From: Sipunculus nudus
Taxonomy: Eukaryota; Annelida; Sipuncula; Golfingiida; Sipunculidae
Assembly: GCA_026874595.1 (NCBI GenBank)
Contig: CM049307.1
Span: 90,895,830 to 90,959,829 of the forward strand
DNA length: 64,000 nt
Direction of reading: 5' to 3'
The position numbers were made by a program, and so were the translations under genes. Positions within the stretch are counted from its first letter, which is position 1; every line of letters begins with the position of its first letter. This document shows, piece by piece, positions 36,421-47,477 of the stretch. Below the pieces are notes generated by a model. It worked only from the letters and a program-made list of their open reading frames with translations. It did no database searches and was not told where the DNA came from.

Positions 36421-36714
36421 ACAAAAACTCTGCGTTAGTTTCAAGAGAACTCCTCTGAGACCCTTGGACTGATCTTTCCGAAACCTAGAATAGTTTTTCC
36501 TTCACCTATGTTGTTGTGCTTAACAAAGACAGATGGTACCACCGGTAATCTTTTCTGTGCAGTATGAATCCGGGTGTCTTTTAGATAACAGCCAATATCT
36601 CAGGAGTGACTCAATGTATTGTGCTGAAAGTTTGCATGTCCATATATATTAGATCTCTCTCTATCTCCTAATTGCGACTGTATATCTGTGCATTCGATAT
36701 CTGTTCGTCTTAGT

Positions 36715-37480
36715 GGTTTTTCAATGTTTTAGGTTGAAATTGTATGTTCATAGATCCTCAACACCTACATCTCATAAACAAGACTGGTGGCGCCGCCTGC
36801 AGTCATTTTCGTGGCATTCATCGGTATATTTGCTTTTGGTGAAAATTGCTCATATCTCAGGAATGGTTCAAGATATTGATATGAAATTTGGCATGTCCAT
36901 CCATCTTGGAAAGTTTTCTGTTAAACTAGACATATGGCGCCACCCGGTTTTGTAGATTAAAAGCCCTTTTCTCAGGAGTGACTTGCCATATTTGCCTGAA
37001 ATTGTCCAAATTAATAGATCTTGGAATCCTTCATCTTGTACTCAAGCCTGGTGCAGCCACCTGCAATCATTTTCCTGTGGCATCCATCCGTACATCTGCT
37101 TTGGGTGAAAATTGTTGAGATGGTTCAAGGTATTGGTCTTAAATTTGGCATGTCCATTCATCTTGGACAATTTTCTCGTAAACCAGACAGGTGGCACCAC
37201 CTACCTTCCTGTTTCTTAAGAATAAATTAATTTTCTTTTCTTAGGAATGGTGTGCCGTATTGTCCTGAAATTGTGCATGTCCATAGATCTTAGCCTGCTC
37301 CATCTTGTACTCAAGACTGGTGGCGCCACATCTGCAATCGTTTTCCTGTGGCGTCCATACGTACATGTGCTTTTGGGGGAAATTGCTCATATATCAGGAA
37401 GAGGTTCAAGATATTGGTCTGAAATTTGGCATGTCAATCCGTCTTGGAGAGTTGTCTGGTAAACCAGACATTTCTAAGAA
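36715..37480 (+). repeat. Tandem array 2: about three monomers of about 265 bp
   Basis: Landmarks AATTTGGCATGTCCAT (about 36886, 37145, 37425) and CCTGCAATCATTTTCCTGTG-type text (about 36793, 37057, 37327) recur at about 260-280 bp. The CTGGTGGCGCCA motif is shared with array 1, which suggests the two arrays have a common origin or were recombined. Frames at 36713-36955, 37021-37230, 37247-37462 and 37305-37490 are monomer shadows. Confidence 0.85.
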
Positions 37481-37657
37481 CTCTTCATAAAATTCATGTT
37501 TTTTTTTGGCACTCTGGCAGTCATCTTCCTCATTGTTCAACATTCCTTGCATTCAGCTGAGCGTCATGGCCTATGGGCCACTAGTTTGTTCTAGAAACAC
37601 GTTTCCTTATCAGTGAAATTAGAGACCATAGGTCACCATTTATCACGGATCTCGGTA

Positions 37658-39452
37658 TGACGGTACACGCAGTCCATGTGCATTTAATCCCGACATCAGT
37701 GTAGGCGTATGTTTAACAACAGCAATTTTAGGGCCGGCAGGGTTGATTTCTGGACTTTCCCAAAAAGGTCCCCCCCATACGGCCAATATTCTCAGTATTA
37801 GCCCTGAATCATTAATTTGAATCATCAAAAAGAACATACCAACGCCTAAGTAACATTTGCACGTTGACCTCTAGAGTTTCCGGCTTGAATTGGATATGTA
37901 GGTTCGAATAAGAAGAAAAAATTTGAAATTCGCAATATCTCGATCTCGACAAAACTGTCTACTGACAAAATTACCCGTGATCATCGTCTGCTGTATCATG
38001 TTACACTGTCAGTTTATGACAAGCCAGGACAATATTTTGATAGACAGTTGAAGAAAATCTAACAAAACCTTATGGAATTTCAACGGTTCCCCACCAGAAC
38101 CTGTTCAAAAGATGCACGGGCCATCTATTTTAGAGTTAAGGTGAACGTGGTACATTCCCTATCCTGTCATATTGGCTATTTAGAAAATCATCCCCGCTAA
38201 CGCTCAGCGGAAGAATGACTCCGGCGCATTATGGACATCTGCTATTTGAGCATAATGACATAAATCTCAGGTATTCTGATTTGTTTCTTCTTATGTATAC
38301 TTCAGCCGTTTACTTTATAAGTGAATGCTGGGTACGAACAATATTTGTTGTTAAAATGCCTATGGAAGTATATGACTGTAATCCCGTCCGTCAACTTGTA
38401 TGTCGGACATTATGTACGGCATCATATACAAATACGAGAAGATTACAAAAAAAAAAAAAAAAAAAAAAAAAAACAGAAAGCAGAGCATGAGCTGGCAATT
38501 TTACTAATGTCTTGTCCAAGGAACTTCCAATTAAAAATTCCTGAAATTATTCAGCCTGTAATAACACAAATTATTAATATTACATAGATTGTTCAACTAG
38601 TTATAATAACCAGTAGGAGGCATTCTTCATGGCTCAGATAATGGCGTTCAGTTGTCTGTAAAGGTGGAGGAACCCGGAGAAAACCATCGACCTTGGACGG
38701 GACGCTTCAGCCCACTCTCATGGCCACCCCGTGCATCGAACCCGGGTGGCCAGCGGAGAGAACTGAGCGTTTAATCACTCTCCTGTCCAGGTTAAAATAC
38801 TGTTATTCCTATATCCATCACAAATGTATTAATGTGAAATAATTGTTTGAATGTTATCTTTAGATCTGTTGACTTGATTTTCCCAAACGCAATTAATATA
38901 CAGTAACAAGCTAGCAGGTGGGCACACGATAAAACATTATAATTTACATTTTTACAACCTAAATTGCCTCCAGAAGGCCAGCGAAATCAATCACTTAGAC
39001 TATGTTTGGAATAATGTTACAGTGCACGTTTTTTATTTTGCATAGTGCATAATTTAAGATTTTGGTTGCTGACGGGTCTTTGTTTTAAATTTACAAGTGT
39101 TGAAATTGGGAGAATACCATGAATAACAAAACCCATAATTTTAATTAGATTACGTTTATTCTGAAGGAAACGTGATATAACCAATGGGCAGTGCTACGAA
39201 TTGCCTCAGCCATCGACCCCGTTCGTTTGTGTGTTTGTGCATATGTGTAATTGTTTACAACATCATTTACGTATACTTGAACGGAATCTCATACAATTAT
39301 CGGACAATTGGGGAACTATCCAGTAAAGAATCGATTAGATTTTGATGTGGATTTGGCCAATGATCCGGATTCAGGAACTTCATTAAGGAATTTTAATAAA
39401 TGTACAATAACTCAATAAATGCAAGAACATTTTGAGAGTATCGTACAATAGG
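37658..39452 (+). repeat. Tandem segmental duplication, unit 1
   Basis: Starts TGACGGTACACGCAGTCC. It aligns by eye with unit 2, about 1.8 kb downstream, over AAAACTGTCTACTGA, GTACGAACAATATTTGTTGTT, ATTGCCTCCA(G/A)AA(G/T)GCCAGC and TACGTTTATTCTGAAGGAA. It has an extra SINE-like insert (about 38600-38800) and a roughly 24-base A tract (about 38450-38473) that is short in unit 2. A small frame starting ATGAATGCTG is present in both units (about 40 codons in unit 2, longer in unit 1), but amino-acid differences are numerous, so coding is not supported. Confidence 0.8.
38600..38800 (-). mobile_element. tRNA-derived SINE-like insert in duplication unit 1
   Basis: On the minus strand: AGAGTGATTAAACGCTCAG (A-box-like), GGGTTCGATGC (B box), and a downstream GGTTTTCTCCGGGTTCCTCC stretch of a kind found in several metazoan SINE bodies. 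Unit 2 lacks the corresponding roughly 240 bp, so the pair gives a filled and an empty site. Exact edges and target duplication were not resolved by eye. Confidence 0.6.
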
Positions 39453-39474
39453 GATCCTTGTTCATGACGGTACA

Positions 39475-40905
39475 CACAGTCCTTGTGCCTGTAATATCGA
39501 CATAAGTGTAGCCGGATATTAACAGCTCAGTAGCCAACAAATGGATCATGACCGTGGGCACTGCTTATGAGTATAGCTTCTATCTAGGTTTACCAATATC
39601 TAATGCGAGTATTGTCAGAGAGACAAAACTGTCTACTGAGAAAATTACCCGTGACCATCGTATGCTGTATCACGTTACCCTGCCAGTTTATGACAAACCG
39701 GTACAATATTTTGATAGATAGTTGAAGAAAATGTAACAAAACCTTACGGAAACCGATGTTCATTTTCAGCGGGTATTCCGCTTCCCTTATCAGAACCTGC
39801 TCTAAACATACACGGACCATCTATTCAAGTGTATGAGAAAGAATGTGGGACATTCTCTATCCTGTCATATTTCGGCTATTTAGAAAATCATCTCCGCTAA
39901 CTCTCAGCGGAAGAATGCCTTCGGCGCATTATGGGCATCTGCCATTTTAGCACAATAACATAAATCTCAAGTATTAAGGCTTGTGTCTTTTTATGTATAC
40001 TTCAGCTGTTTACACTTTATAAATGAATGCTGAGTACGAACAATATTTGTTGTTAAAATGCTTATGGAAGTATAAAATTATTGTCCCGTCCATCGACTTG
40101 TATGTCGGGCATTATATACCCCACATTATATACAAATGAGAGTAGATAACAATAAAAAAAACAGCAAGCAGAAAATGAGTTGGAAATTTAACTTGTCTTT
40201 TCCACCTGACTTGATATTAAACATTTCTGACTGTATTCAGCCTATATTACATCAACCTATCTATATCCATAACAATTGTACTAAAAGTGAAACAATTACA
40301 CGGTTATTTTCTTTAGATCTGTCGACAGAACTTTTCCAAATTTCGAATATGTTATTACAGGAAAAGCTCGCCATAAAACGTTACAATTTACATTTTTCCT
40401 TTTTTTCTAAATTGCCTCCAAAATGCCAGCAAAATCCATCACTAAGGCTATTTTCGGAACAGTGTCACAGTGCACACTTTGAATTATGCATAGGGCATAA
40501 TTTAACATTTGGTTGCTAACAGGTCTTTAATTTTAAATTTACAGGAGAATGACATAAATAACCAGATCAATATTTTTAATTAGGATACGTTTATTCTGAA
40601 GGAACTTGATAAACCAGTGGGCAGTGCTACTAATCCCTCCAAGGTGGGTATGCGTTCATCCCTGTTCATTTGTGTTTGTTTACAATAATATTTACGTAAT
40701 CTTGAATGAAATCTCATGACATTATCAGGGGCATTTCGGGAATGGGCGAATGAAGAATCGATAAGATATTGGGGTGTACTCGACACATGATCCGGTTTTA
40801 GGAACATCATCAACGAATATTCACAAATGTAAAGTCACTTTTGCATGAATGTTCCTGGAAATAGGGGCCTAACAAATGAATGCAACACGATTTTGGGAGC
40901 ATCGA
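39475..40905 (+). repeat. Tandem segmental duplication, unit 2
   Basis: Head-to-tail copy of unit 1, starting TGACGGTACACACAGTCC. It is shorter because it lacks the SINE-like insert and some other blocks of unit 1. The 127-codon frame at 40136-40519 is not preserved in unit 1, which argues against it being a gene. Confidence 0.8.
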
Positions 40906-43102
40906 AGAAAAAAATCCCCTATATGGCAGAGGCTTGCATTCCTTAGAGAATGCAGATATCGAGATAGAGTAAGTTTATTCAGAGAGAAATTTTACTAAAG
41001 CTTTTACAAGGAACTATAATAAGCGGACGTATTTCAGTCAGATTTTTCATGCGTTTGTTTAGAAGTGTTTAACGGTCATTAATTTTTCTTTGATTTCAAT
41101 TGTGTCATTAAAAAGGCAACAGCAAGTTGACAGCTTACCGATTTTGAATAAACACATAAAACTATCACCATCCTAGCCCACTGACATTATCGCGAAATGT
41201 TTGCAAGCTCCCGAAGACCTGCCCGTTAAAGTTTATATCCCAGGAGATGACGTTGAAAAAAACATAATTTGAGTAAGCCTGTCAAAAGCAGAAACTAGAC
41301 GAACATTATTATTTCACACCCAGAAGTAATTGAATTATATTCAATGAGCAAAGCATATTAAGCTCTACATGGGATTAGTTCAAATGTCCCCGGCTTTGTA
41401 CAAACGTCACAGCGATGAATATCCATGTATAATTTCGGTTAATGCTTCATGCACACAAGAGGAAAATGACTGTTATATTCTGTCATGGAGACACTGTGGA
41501 TTCCTAACTAATCGTGGTTTGTTTTAATTTATTGATTTTCTCTATGTGTATCAATTCCACGAATTTATGAATGCATTCGTTGTTAAGATATACTAATTAA
41601 AGTATACTAATTAAATAATTCACAGCCTCAAGCTATGTACAGATGAGTGGGGATACCGATTCGGATCCTGAAACGTGTTTTGTATGTGTCCGTTAACGCG
41701 TTTGTTATTGCAATTATAGGTCTTTCTCTCTTTAAAATTGCACCCTGCACCGGAAGATTACACTTTCTGCATGATCAGTAAGAGATAATTATATTTGGTG
41801 CTGCTAATGATGACAAATAAAAAGAACCAAAGAAAACACCAGTCGTCAGTGCACGACATTAATAGTAGTAAACACGAGCACGGGCCATACTACAATCTCG
41901 TAAAACATTTGCAATTATGGAAAGAAATTGCAAGTCCCTCTCTAATGCACGATTTCATCAGCAGTAATGAAAGTGATCTGATGTCGTCTGAGAGGCAAGT
42001 TAGCTTCTGTGTATACTTGTACTTTTTACGATATTACTTTGTGCGCGATTTAATTTGCGTTCGCAGCAGTACAAGTGGAAGCTTAAAGCTATAGTTGTTA
42101 CATTTTTCCTGTGGCTCACTGCTTTTTGGGGTAAATATATTTCTGTAGTTTAATAATATATATGATATTCTTTTTTTGGTCGCACATCGATATTTCAATT
42201 TTTTTAAACAAAGAGAGTTTATGATAAACACTACTTTTAGCGAATAAATCAGATAATATGCCTTTTAAAATTTCCTGTAGGTCATTATTGTAAGCAATAT
42301 ATAAAATATAAGAAAAGACAGTGTATATTTCTGGATGAAAAACGGGATCGTGGACCCTAAAATGATGATACAGTTTTGTCATTCACAAAAATTGTTAACA
42401 AGCATGACCATTTAATATGGACATCCTCAAATAATAGAATGATGGGCAACATTGATGAAACGGGTTAAAAAAAGTTTAAATGTTGTAATCTCAGCTCTTT
42501 AGACCAAAAGCCACTAAATTCGTGCAATTTGGCACATAATTGAAAAGGAGTATAATGAACTGACTGTGATTTAACTCAGACTCTCATGTCATTAAATGTA
42601 TCACTGAGCAGAAAATGAAAATATTGAAAATGAAAATAATTATTAAAACATAAACCGCGACCACAGTGACACAATCCAACGATATGTCAAAAAGACGTTC
42701 GACTTGATTTGTAATATGTTAGCATATTATCCATTCTCGCGACGTCTGCTGGGTTCTCTTCGTCCGGGAGAGGTTTTCAATGAGTCGAGTTCGCCTGTTG
42801 GATACCTGTGCGAAGATTCTGATAGATTGCGCTTCGAATAAACACTAATTTCCAAAATAATGTCGTATTCCTCAGGATTTATGGGAAAATTTTATTTATA
42901 GTCTGTTCTTCAAAAGGGAGCCCCATAAACCAACAGATCAATTAAAGATCATGGGCTTAATTAATTAGAATAAAACATAACCGTATTATACAAAGAATGC
43001 ATAAAAAATGCATAATGTGCATTTTTTTAGCATCTCTGCCTCACTGATGAAGGTCTAGGTCACTGGTCACATGTTCCTTGACCACGTGTATAAAGGTGCT
43101 AT
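40906..43102. other. No recognised gene; one weak exon-like frame
   Basis: A plus-strand frame with an internal ATG at about 41807 runs to 42094. A GC-type splice donor context (GAG|GCAAGT) occurs near 41990, but I recognise no domain, and the acceptor is unclear. The rest is AT-rich, unique DNA. Confidence 0.35.
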
Positions 43103-43926
43103 TGTTACAGGTGCTCTTTTTATTGTGTGACACGGGCGTAACTTGTGTTGTGACACCCTCGCCGGGCCGCTTGTTGCATTCGCAGTTTAACCCGTGCTGT
43201 TTGAACTCTCGTTGTCATGCTAGCCTTGGGCTTTCTCGCCTGGTCATCAGTCACGTGTGGACCCTGGTATGTAGAGACACACATAGCGATGTTCTTCTGG
43301 ATGATTCCTGTAACGCGTGTTTGCTGTGTTGTGTAAGATCTTTTAGACTGCTCGAGAAGTGGAAAATTCTCGGCTTGGGGTGAAGAGTATATAAAGGGGC
43401 TGTGCTTTAGAGCCAAGAGAGCTGCAGTGAAGATTTCCAGCGGACGCAGAAGCGTGTGTGTCAGTTTCATGGACCTTATCCAACGAGTGCGGCAATTATA
43501 GATTTTCGTCAGACTTTCTCCTGGATTTTGTGCATTTGGACTTCAGTTTACTTTCTGGATTGTTACAAGGGCTTTACACTGGACTGTCATTCTCCGAAAG
43601 TATACATTTAAAGAACTTATCATTGTGAGGGTGGTGGTATCCAGGTACTGGGCACTTTGTGTATTTTACTGTGTGATTGTATTGATTTGTTGTTATACCG
43701 CTGTTTTACTGTATAATTGTTTTGATTTAGTGTATTGTAATGTTAGGGTTGTTTTAAGAATAAATTATGGTTATTTGTTAACAAAAAAAAAACTACTGAC
43801 TTCTTTATTCATCCCCCTAGACATTTCACGCTGCCTAATGTTTCAGAATCTGATTTTTTTTATCTCCATTACAAAATTTTGTGTTCATCTCGCATACATG
43901 ATCTATTTATATCAGGTTCCGTAACA
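43103..43926 (+). mobile_element. Solo LTR, copy 2, with CTAT target duplication
   Basis: Begins TGTTACAGGTGC and ends GGTTCCGTAACA, 824 bp, with perfect 6-bp TGTTAC/GTAACA ends. CTAT lies immediately outside both edges (43099-43102 and 43927-43930), a 4-bp target duplication as expected for Ty3/Gypsy-type integrases. TATATAAA is at 43388-43395 and AATAAA at 43759-43764, giving a plausible U3-R-U5 order. The internal region and second LTR are absent. Frames at 43078-43383, 43120-43470 and 43625-43924 lie within the LTR and are not expected to be genes. Confidence 0.9.
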
Positions 43927-43930
43927 CTAT

Positions 43931-45583
43931 AAATATTCATGAGGCTACCAGCCAGTGACACTAGACAGACGCCATGTCAGTTGGTCATAAGACTCCAGAA
44001 AAACCAGGAGCTGTAAAATTAAATATCGGTTCTGGTCACGAAGCTTTTCACTTCATAATAGACCTTCAGTCCCTTATCCACTTAAATGTCAAATACTGTT
44101 ATAAAATTAGGTTCTGGAGAAAAATTATCACATTTTAATAACAACCTGCAGTTTAAATTATCGTACACTCTTGTGGCGACACAAGTTCAGTTTTATTCTG
44201 CATAAATTATTGATTCTTTTAATATTGTAAGAGGCCATGCAAATATATTTATTTTATGGTATGCACTTGATGTTCGTAGCACCAGTTTGCCTTTGTCGTC
44301 TGCTTGTCAGATAAAAAACCGCGGGAAATAATACGACCATATGGGTGCGTGTACATTTCACCCGGTGGTCTTGGCATGTTGTTCATTTAATTTACGTCAC
44401 ATTCATGAATAATTCATGAAGGACGACGAGTCCATCTCTCGCAGAAATGTAGTCAATTGAACCATATGGAGAGTCATACATGATGTAACATCGTAATGTC
44501 GCCGTTACATTTTCCTCTCTCTTGCAAAGTCTATAAACCACTCTGGGCTTACATTTTTGGCACGGCATGACGTTAAGGGTTATTTCTTGTCTTTTAACCC
44601 TAGCGGAAATGGAGCTTTCCGATCAAATAACAAATTATCCTACACTTTCGCCCTAGCATATGGGGCTTCCCGTAATTTTGCTGTATATATGGTTGCTGTT
44701 TTTCTGTTAGCATGATATATTGAAACTAAATATTCATGGATTTTTCATTTATTTTGCAGCTATAATAACAATAATATTGAGTTTTTAATCAGTGATCCGG
44801 ACCTATTTGCAGAATGATGGATATATTTTTTTGCCCGACTATTTCAGACATGTATGGCTTTCCCAAGGTAAACGATGGATCTTAAATATATAATAATAAA
44901 AACTTCAATATGTATTACATTAAAGCTTAATCTAGTTGCTAATATATAATTATTTTTCTTCAATTACCAACGACATCTGTTTTGGTAAAATATTATACTT
45001 TTCCATTGGATGGTTTATTGGTTCGTCTTTTAGCAATTTACCCAAGCCGTTATGAATAGATTATTAATAGACGTTTTCGAGTGTTAGGATAAAACGTAAT
45101 GACCATTCCGTTATATTTTGAAAGTAATCTCTTAATTCACCACAATATGTTTTTCTTTTAAAGGATATACTATATCATATCAGACACTCGACTGTTGCTC
45201 CAGGCCATGAGCTAGACAAATTCATCATTTTAGGTTGGTTACTTTGTTCTTGAAATTGCATGTATTAGAGTTGTTTAGGCGTGACAGACATATAGTTCTG
45301 TAGACAGGAAAGTTTGAATAGGATCTTGACGGAGGTATCCATGCAGAAGACCACATTTTTCATTAAAAAATTAGTATGTAGGACTCGAGTCCGGACTTAC
45401 ACATGTACCCGGTTTCTGACTTCAGCATTCGAGAAATCATGCAGACCGAGTCCAACTCGGGTCCAGTAGGAAAACATTCTTCCACATACTACAAAAAAGA
45501 CTTTTACACATGCGCAAACTACCAACAAAATATCATGCTAACAAAAACACAATATTAATAATATGCTTCAGATCGGCATCGAG
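43931..45583. other. AT-rich DNA, no recognisable gene
   Basis: Unique-looking. At about 45385-45475 there are GAGTCCGGACT and CCGAGTCCAACTCGGGTCC texts that resemble inverted, diverged units of the 27-bp minisatellite located beyond the hAT-like insertion. Confidence 0.4.
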
Positions 45584-45757
45584 CAGTGGCGTCATTTTTT
45601 CTCTCAGGGTGGGGGGGATGACTCGCCAACACACCCACACACACACACACATATATATACTATATATATACTATATATACTATATATAATAATATAATAT
45701 TTCATAGTAAACTCATAAATGGAGCCTGTTTATATTCTATTCAATTTATATTTCATT

Positions 45758-45760
<3 letters not shown>

Positions 45761-45817
<57 letters not shown>
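45761..45817. repeat. (AT)n microsatellite, left part
   Basis: About 57 bp of TA repeats, the left half of a tract interrupted by the nested element. Confidence 0.95.
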
Positions 45818-45820
<3 letters not shown>

Positions 45821-45822
45821 CA

Positions 45823-46624
45823 CAGTAGAGCGTCGTTTTTCCGAAAGCGTTGGGGGACGAGCTTTTTGTTCGTAAATTCGAACATTCGGAAATGCGGACA
45901 AGAGTCTAGCGGCAAGTCAGTACGACAGTCAATGATTAACTTATTGCCATTTTACCCGAGGAACACTGTTTCTTTTCGATATTCGTAATTGACGACCTGG
46001 ACGTATACAAAATATTGGATTATTGCTGAGCATAATTGGCAAAGCTCAGTCTAACCTGCTTTAAGGATACGTGTATGCTCTTTTTTTTACATCAAATTTA
46101 CTAAAGGGAAAGGTCAAATGACATCGCCAAGGAACACGGTGTTTCTTAAAGATCTACGTAATTAAAGACTGGGACATTTAAAAGCTGCTCTAGCAACAAC
46201 GTTTAATGAATTATACCTCACCAATGCTCATGCGAGTAAACTGCTCAGTTATTTGGCATGACATCCTGTCCAAAGCCGACGAACTATGCTTGCGTGTGTA
46301 CAAACGAGATGTGGTTGATTACACACAAGTACTCTTGGATAAACTGTTCAGTCGCTTGCTTGGGGTACAGGGGGCCGAGCGTTGCGAGGCTAAGTGTAGT
46401 TTTCACACCTTTGCCCCGGCGACAACATCGGCCCAGAATTAATTAATTAGGGTCACTGGCCCCAACACATGACTGCAGGCCTTGTGACTCGTAATTACAA
46501 TACTCATTTTAGGTTCTGAAATACTTGAAATATATTTCGGAAATACGAATAAATTTTCGGTTCCCCATTTTAATTTTCGGAAAAACGAATTTTCAGAAAT
46601 TCGGCATTCGGAAATACTGCGCTT

Positions 46625-46629
<5 letters not shown>
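45823..46629. mobile_element. Pogo/Tigger-like element nested in (AT)n
   Basis: The left end reads CAGTAGAGCGTCGTTTTTCC and the right end, inverted, reads AGTAAAGCGCAGTATTTCC, imperfect inverted repeats of about 28 bp that continue into TTCGGAAAT-type text. (AT)n lies on both sides, so the TA target is consistent but not provable. The element is about 807 bp. Two diverged internal segments share AGGAACAC(T/G)GTGTTTCTT-like text. The frame at 46206-46442 (78 codons) shows no recognisable transposase motif. Confidence 0.7.

Positions 46630-46713
<84 letters not shown>
46628..46713. repeat. (AT)n microsatellite, right part
   Basis: About 86 bp of AT repeats, the right half of the split tract. 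The 188-codon minus-strand frame at 46439-47005 reads through it and is an artefact. Confidence 0.95.
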
Positions 46714-46832
46714 ATTCCCTGAAAAGTGGGAGGGGATGATAACATTGACCATCCCCCCTCGCCAAAAATTGGGGGGATATATACCCCCCCCCCCACACAC
46801 ACACACCCCATATTGACGCCCCTGGCATCGAG

Positions 46833-47018
46833 AGCTTAAAATAATTAAATATTTTAGTGAAAAGCATGTGTGAAGTAATATTTAAAAAAAAATAAAGATA
46901 ATTTATCTCAAATATCCTATTAAATTTCTTTTTAAAAGGAGGTTTGTATTTGACTCGTACTTGGACGCGGATTCCAAGTGCCTCGGACTTAAAGAAGGTG
47001 GACATGGAATCGGCACTT
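46833..47018. other. Flank of the minisatellite
   Basis: Short AT-rich stretch followed by diverged GACTCG/TTGGACGCGGATTCC text that looks like degenerate units leading into the array. Confidence 0.4.
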
Positions 47019-47477
47019 AAGCAACCTGACTTGGACTCGGAACTTAAGCAACCTGACTTGGACTCGGAACTTAAGCAACCTGACTTGGACTCGGAACTTA
47101 AGCAACCTGACTTAGACTCGGAACTTAAGCAACCTGACTTGGACTCGGAACTTAAGCAACCTGACTTGGACTCGGAACTTAAGCAACCTGACTTGGACTC
47201 GGAACTTAAGGACCCTGACTTGGACTCGGAACTTAAGGACCCTGACTTGGACTCGGAACTTAAGCACCCTGACTTGGACTCGGAACTTAAGCAACCTGAC
47301 TTGGACTCGGAACTTAAGCACCCTGACTTGGACTCGGAACTTAAGCAACCTGACTTGGACTCGGAACTTAAGCACCCTGACTTGGACTCGGAACTTTAGC
47401 AACCTGACTTGGACTCGGAACTTAAGCACCCTGACTTGGACTCGGAACTTAAGCACCCTGTCTTGGACTCGGATATG
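47019..47477 (+). repeat. 27-bp minisatellite, 17 units
   Basis: The unit encodes K(Q/H/D)PDLDSEL in the plus frame. Seven Q-type units come first, then two D-type, then alternating H and Q types. An AAG-to-TAG change starts unit 15 and stops the frame at 47399. The last unit is variant (HPVLDSDM). Because 27 is divisible by 3, any stop-free frame stays open: the minus strand is also open (47112-47456). This makes a minisatellite more likely than a gene, although a real Asp/Leu-rich repeat protein fragment cannot be excluded. Confidence 0.95.

Larger units (their letters stand above)
34280..37584 (+). mobile_element. Helentron-like non-autonomous element (3.3 kb), apparently complete
   Basis: The 5' end is CTCAGCTGA (34280-34288), within a small CTCAG...CTGAG hairpin (34280-34304), followed by a GATCACCCTTTGTCC block and a GTCC microsatellite (about 34329-34360). 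Two tandem arrays fill the body. At the 3' end the 5' motif recurs inverted (TCAGCTGAG, 37553-37561), then a hairpin TGGCC-TATG-GGCCA (37567-37580) and CTAGTTTG (from 37581). The order of subterminal inverted repeat, GTCY microsatellite, tandem core and hairpin matches bivalve pearl and insect DINE-1 elements, which are Helentron relatives. It encodes no Rep-helicase, so it would be non-autonomous. Confidence 0.75.
45584..46824. mobile_element. hAT-like non-autonomous element with 8-bp target duplication, holding a nested element
   Basis: The left edge CAGTGGCGTCA and the right edge TGACGCCCCTG form a CAG(T/G)GGCGTCA inverted pair. GCATCGAG lies directly outside both edges (45576-45583 and 46825-46832), a perfect 8-bp target duplication diagnostic of the hAT superfamily. 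Subterminal parts are GC-rich, with G/C tracts and GACTCGCC/GGCGAGGG text. The interior is (AT)n split by another element. No transposase is present. Confidence 0.85.

Noticed and set aside
38321-40139. Short frame beginning ATGAATGCTG in both duplication units
   Set aside because: The two copies differ at many amino-acid positions, and the frame ends at different places, so purifying selection is not supported.
41807-42094. Possible exon with a GC-type donor near 41990
   Set aside because: There is no recognisable domain and no convincing acceptor. The signal is too weak to call.
43078-43470. Overlapping 101- and 116-codon frames on opposite strands
   Set aside because: Both lie within the solo LTR and are chance frames.
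46439-47005. 188-codon minus-strand frame
   Set aside because: It runs through (AT)n, the nested pogo-like element and the hAT-like edge, and has no domain.
46944-47399. 151-codon repeat protein
   Set aside because: It arises from a 27-bp minisatellite whose length is a multiple of three, and the opposite strand is equally open. A stop inside the array and no flanking coding sequence argue against a gene.
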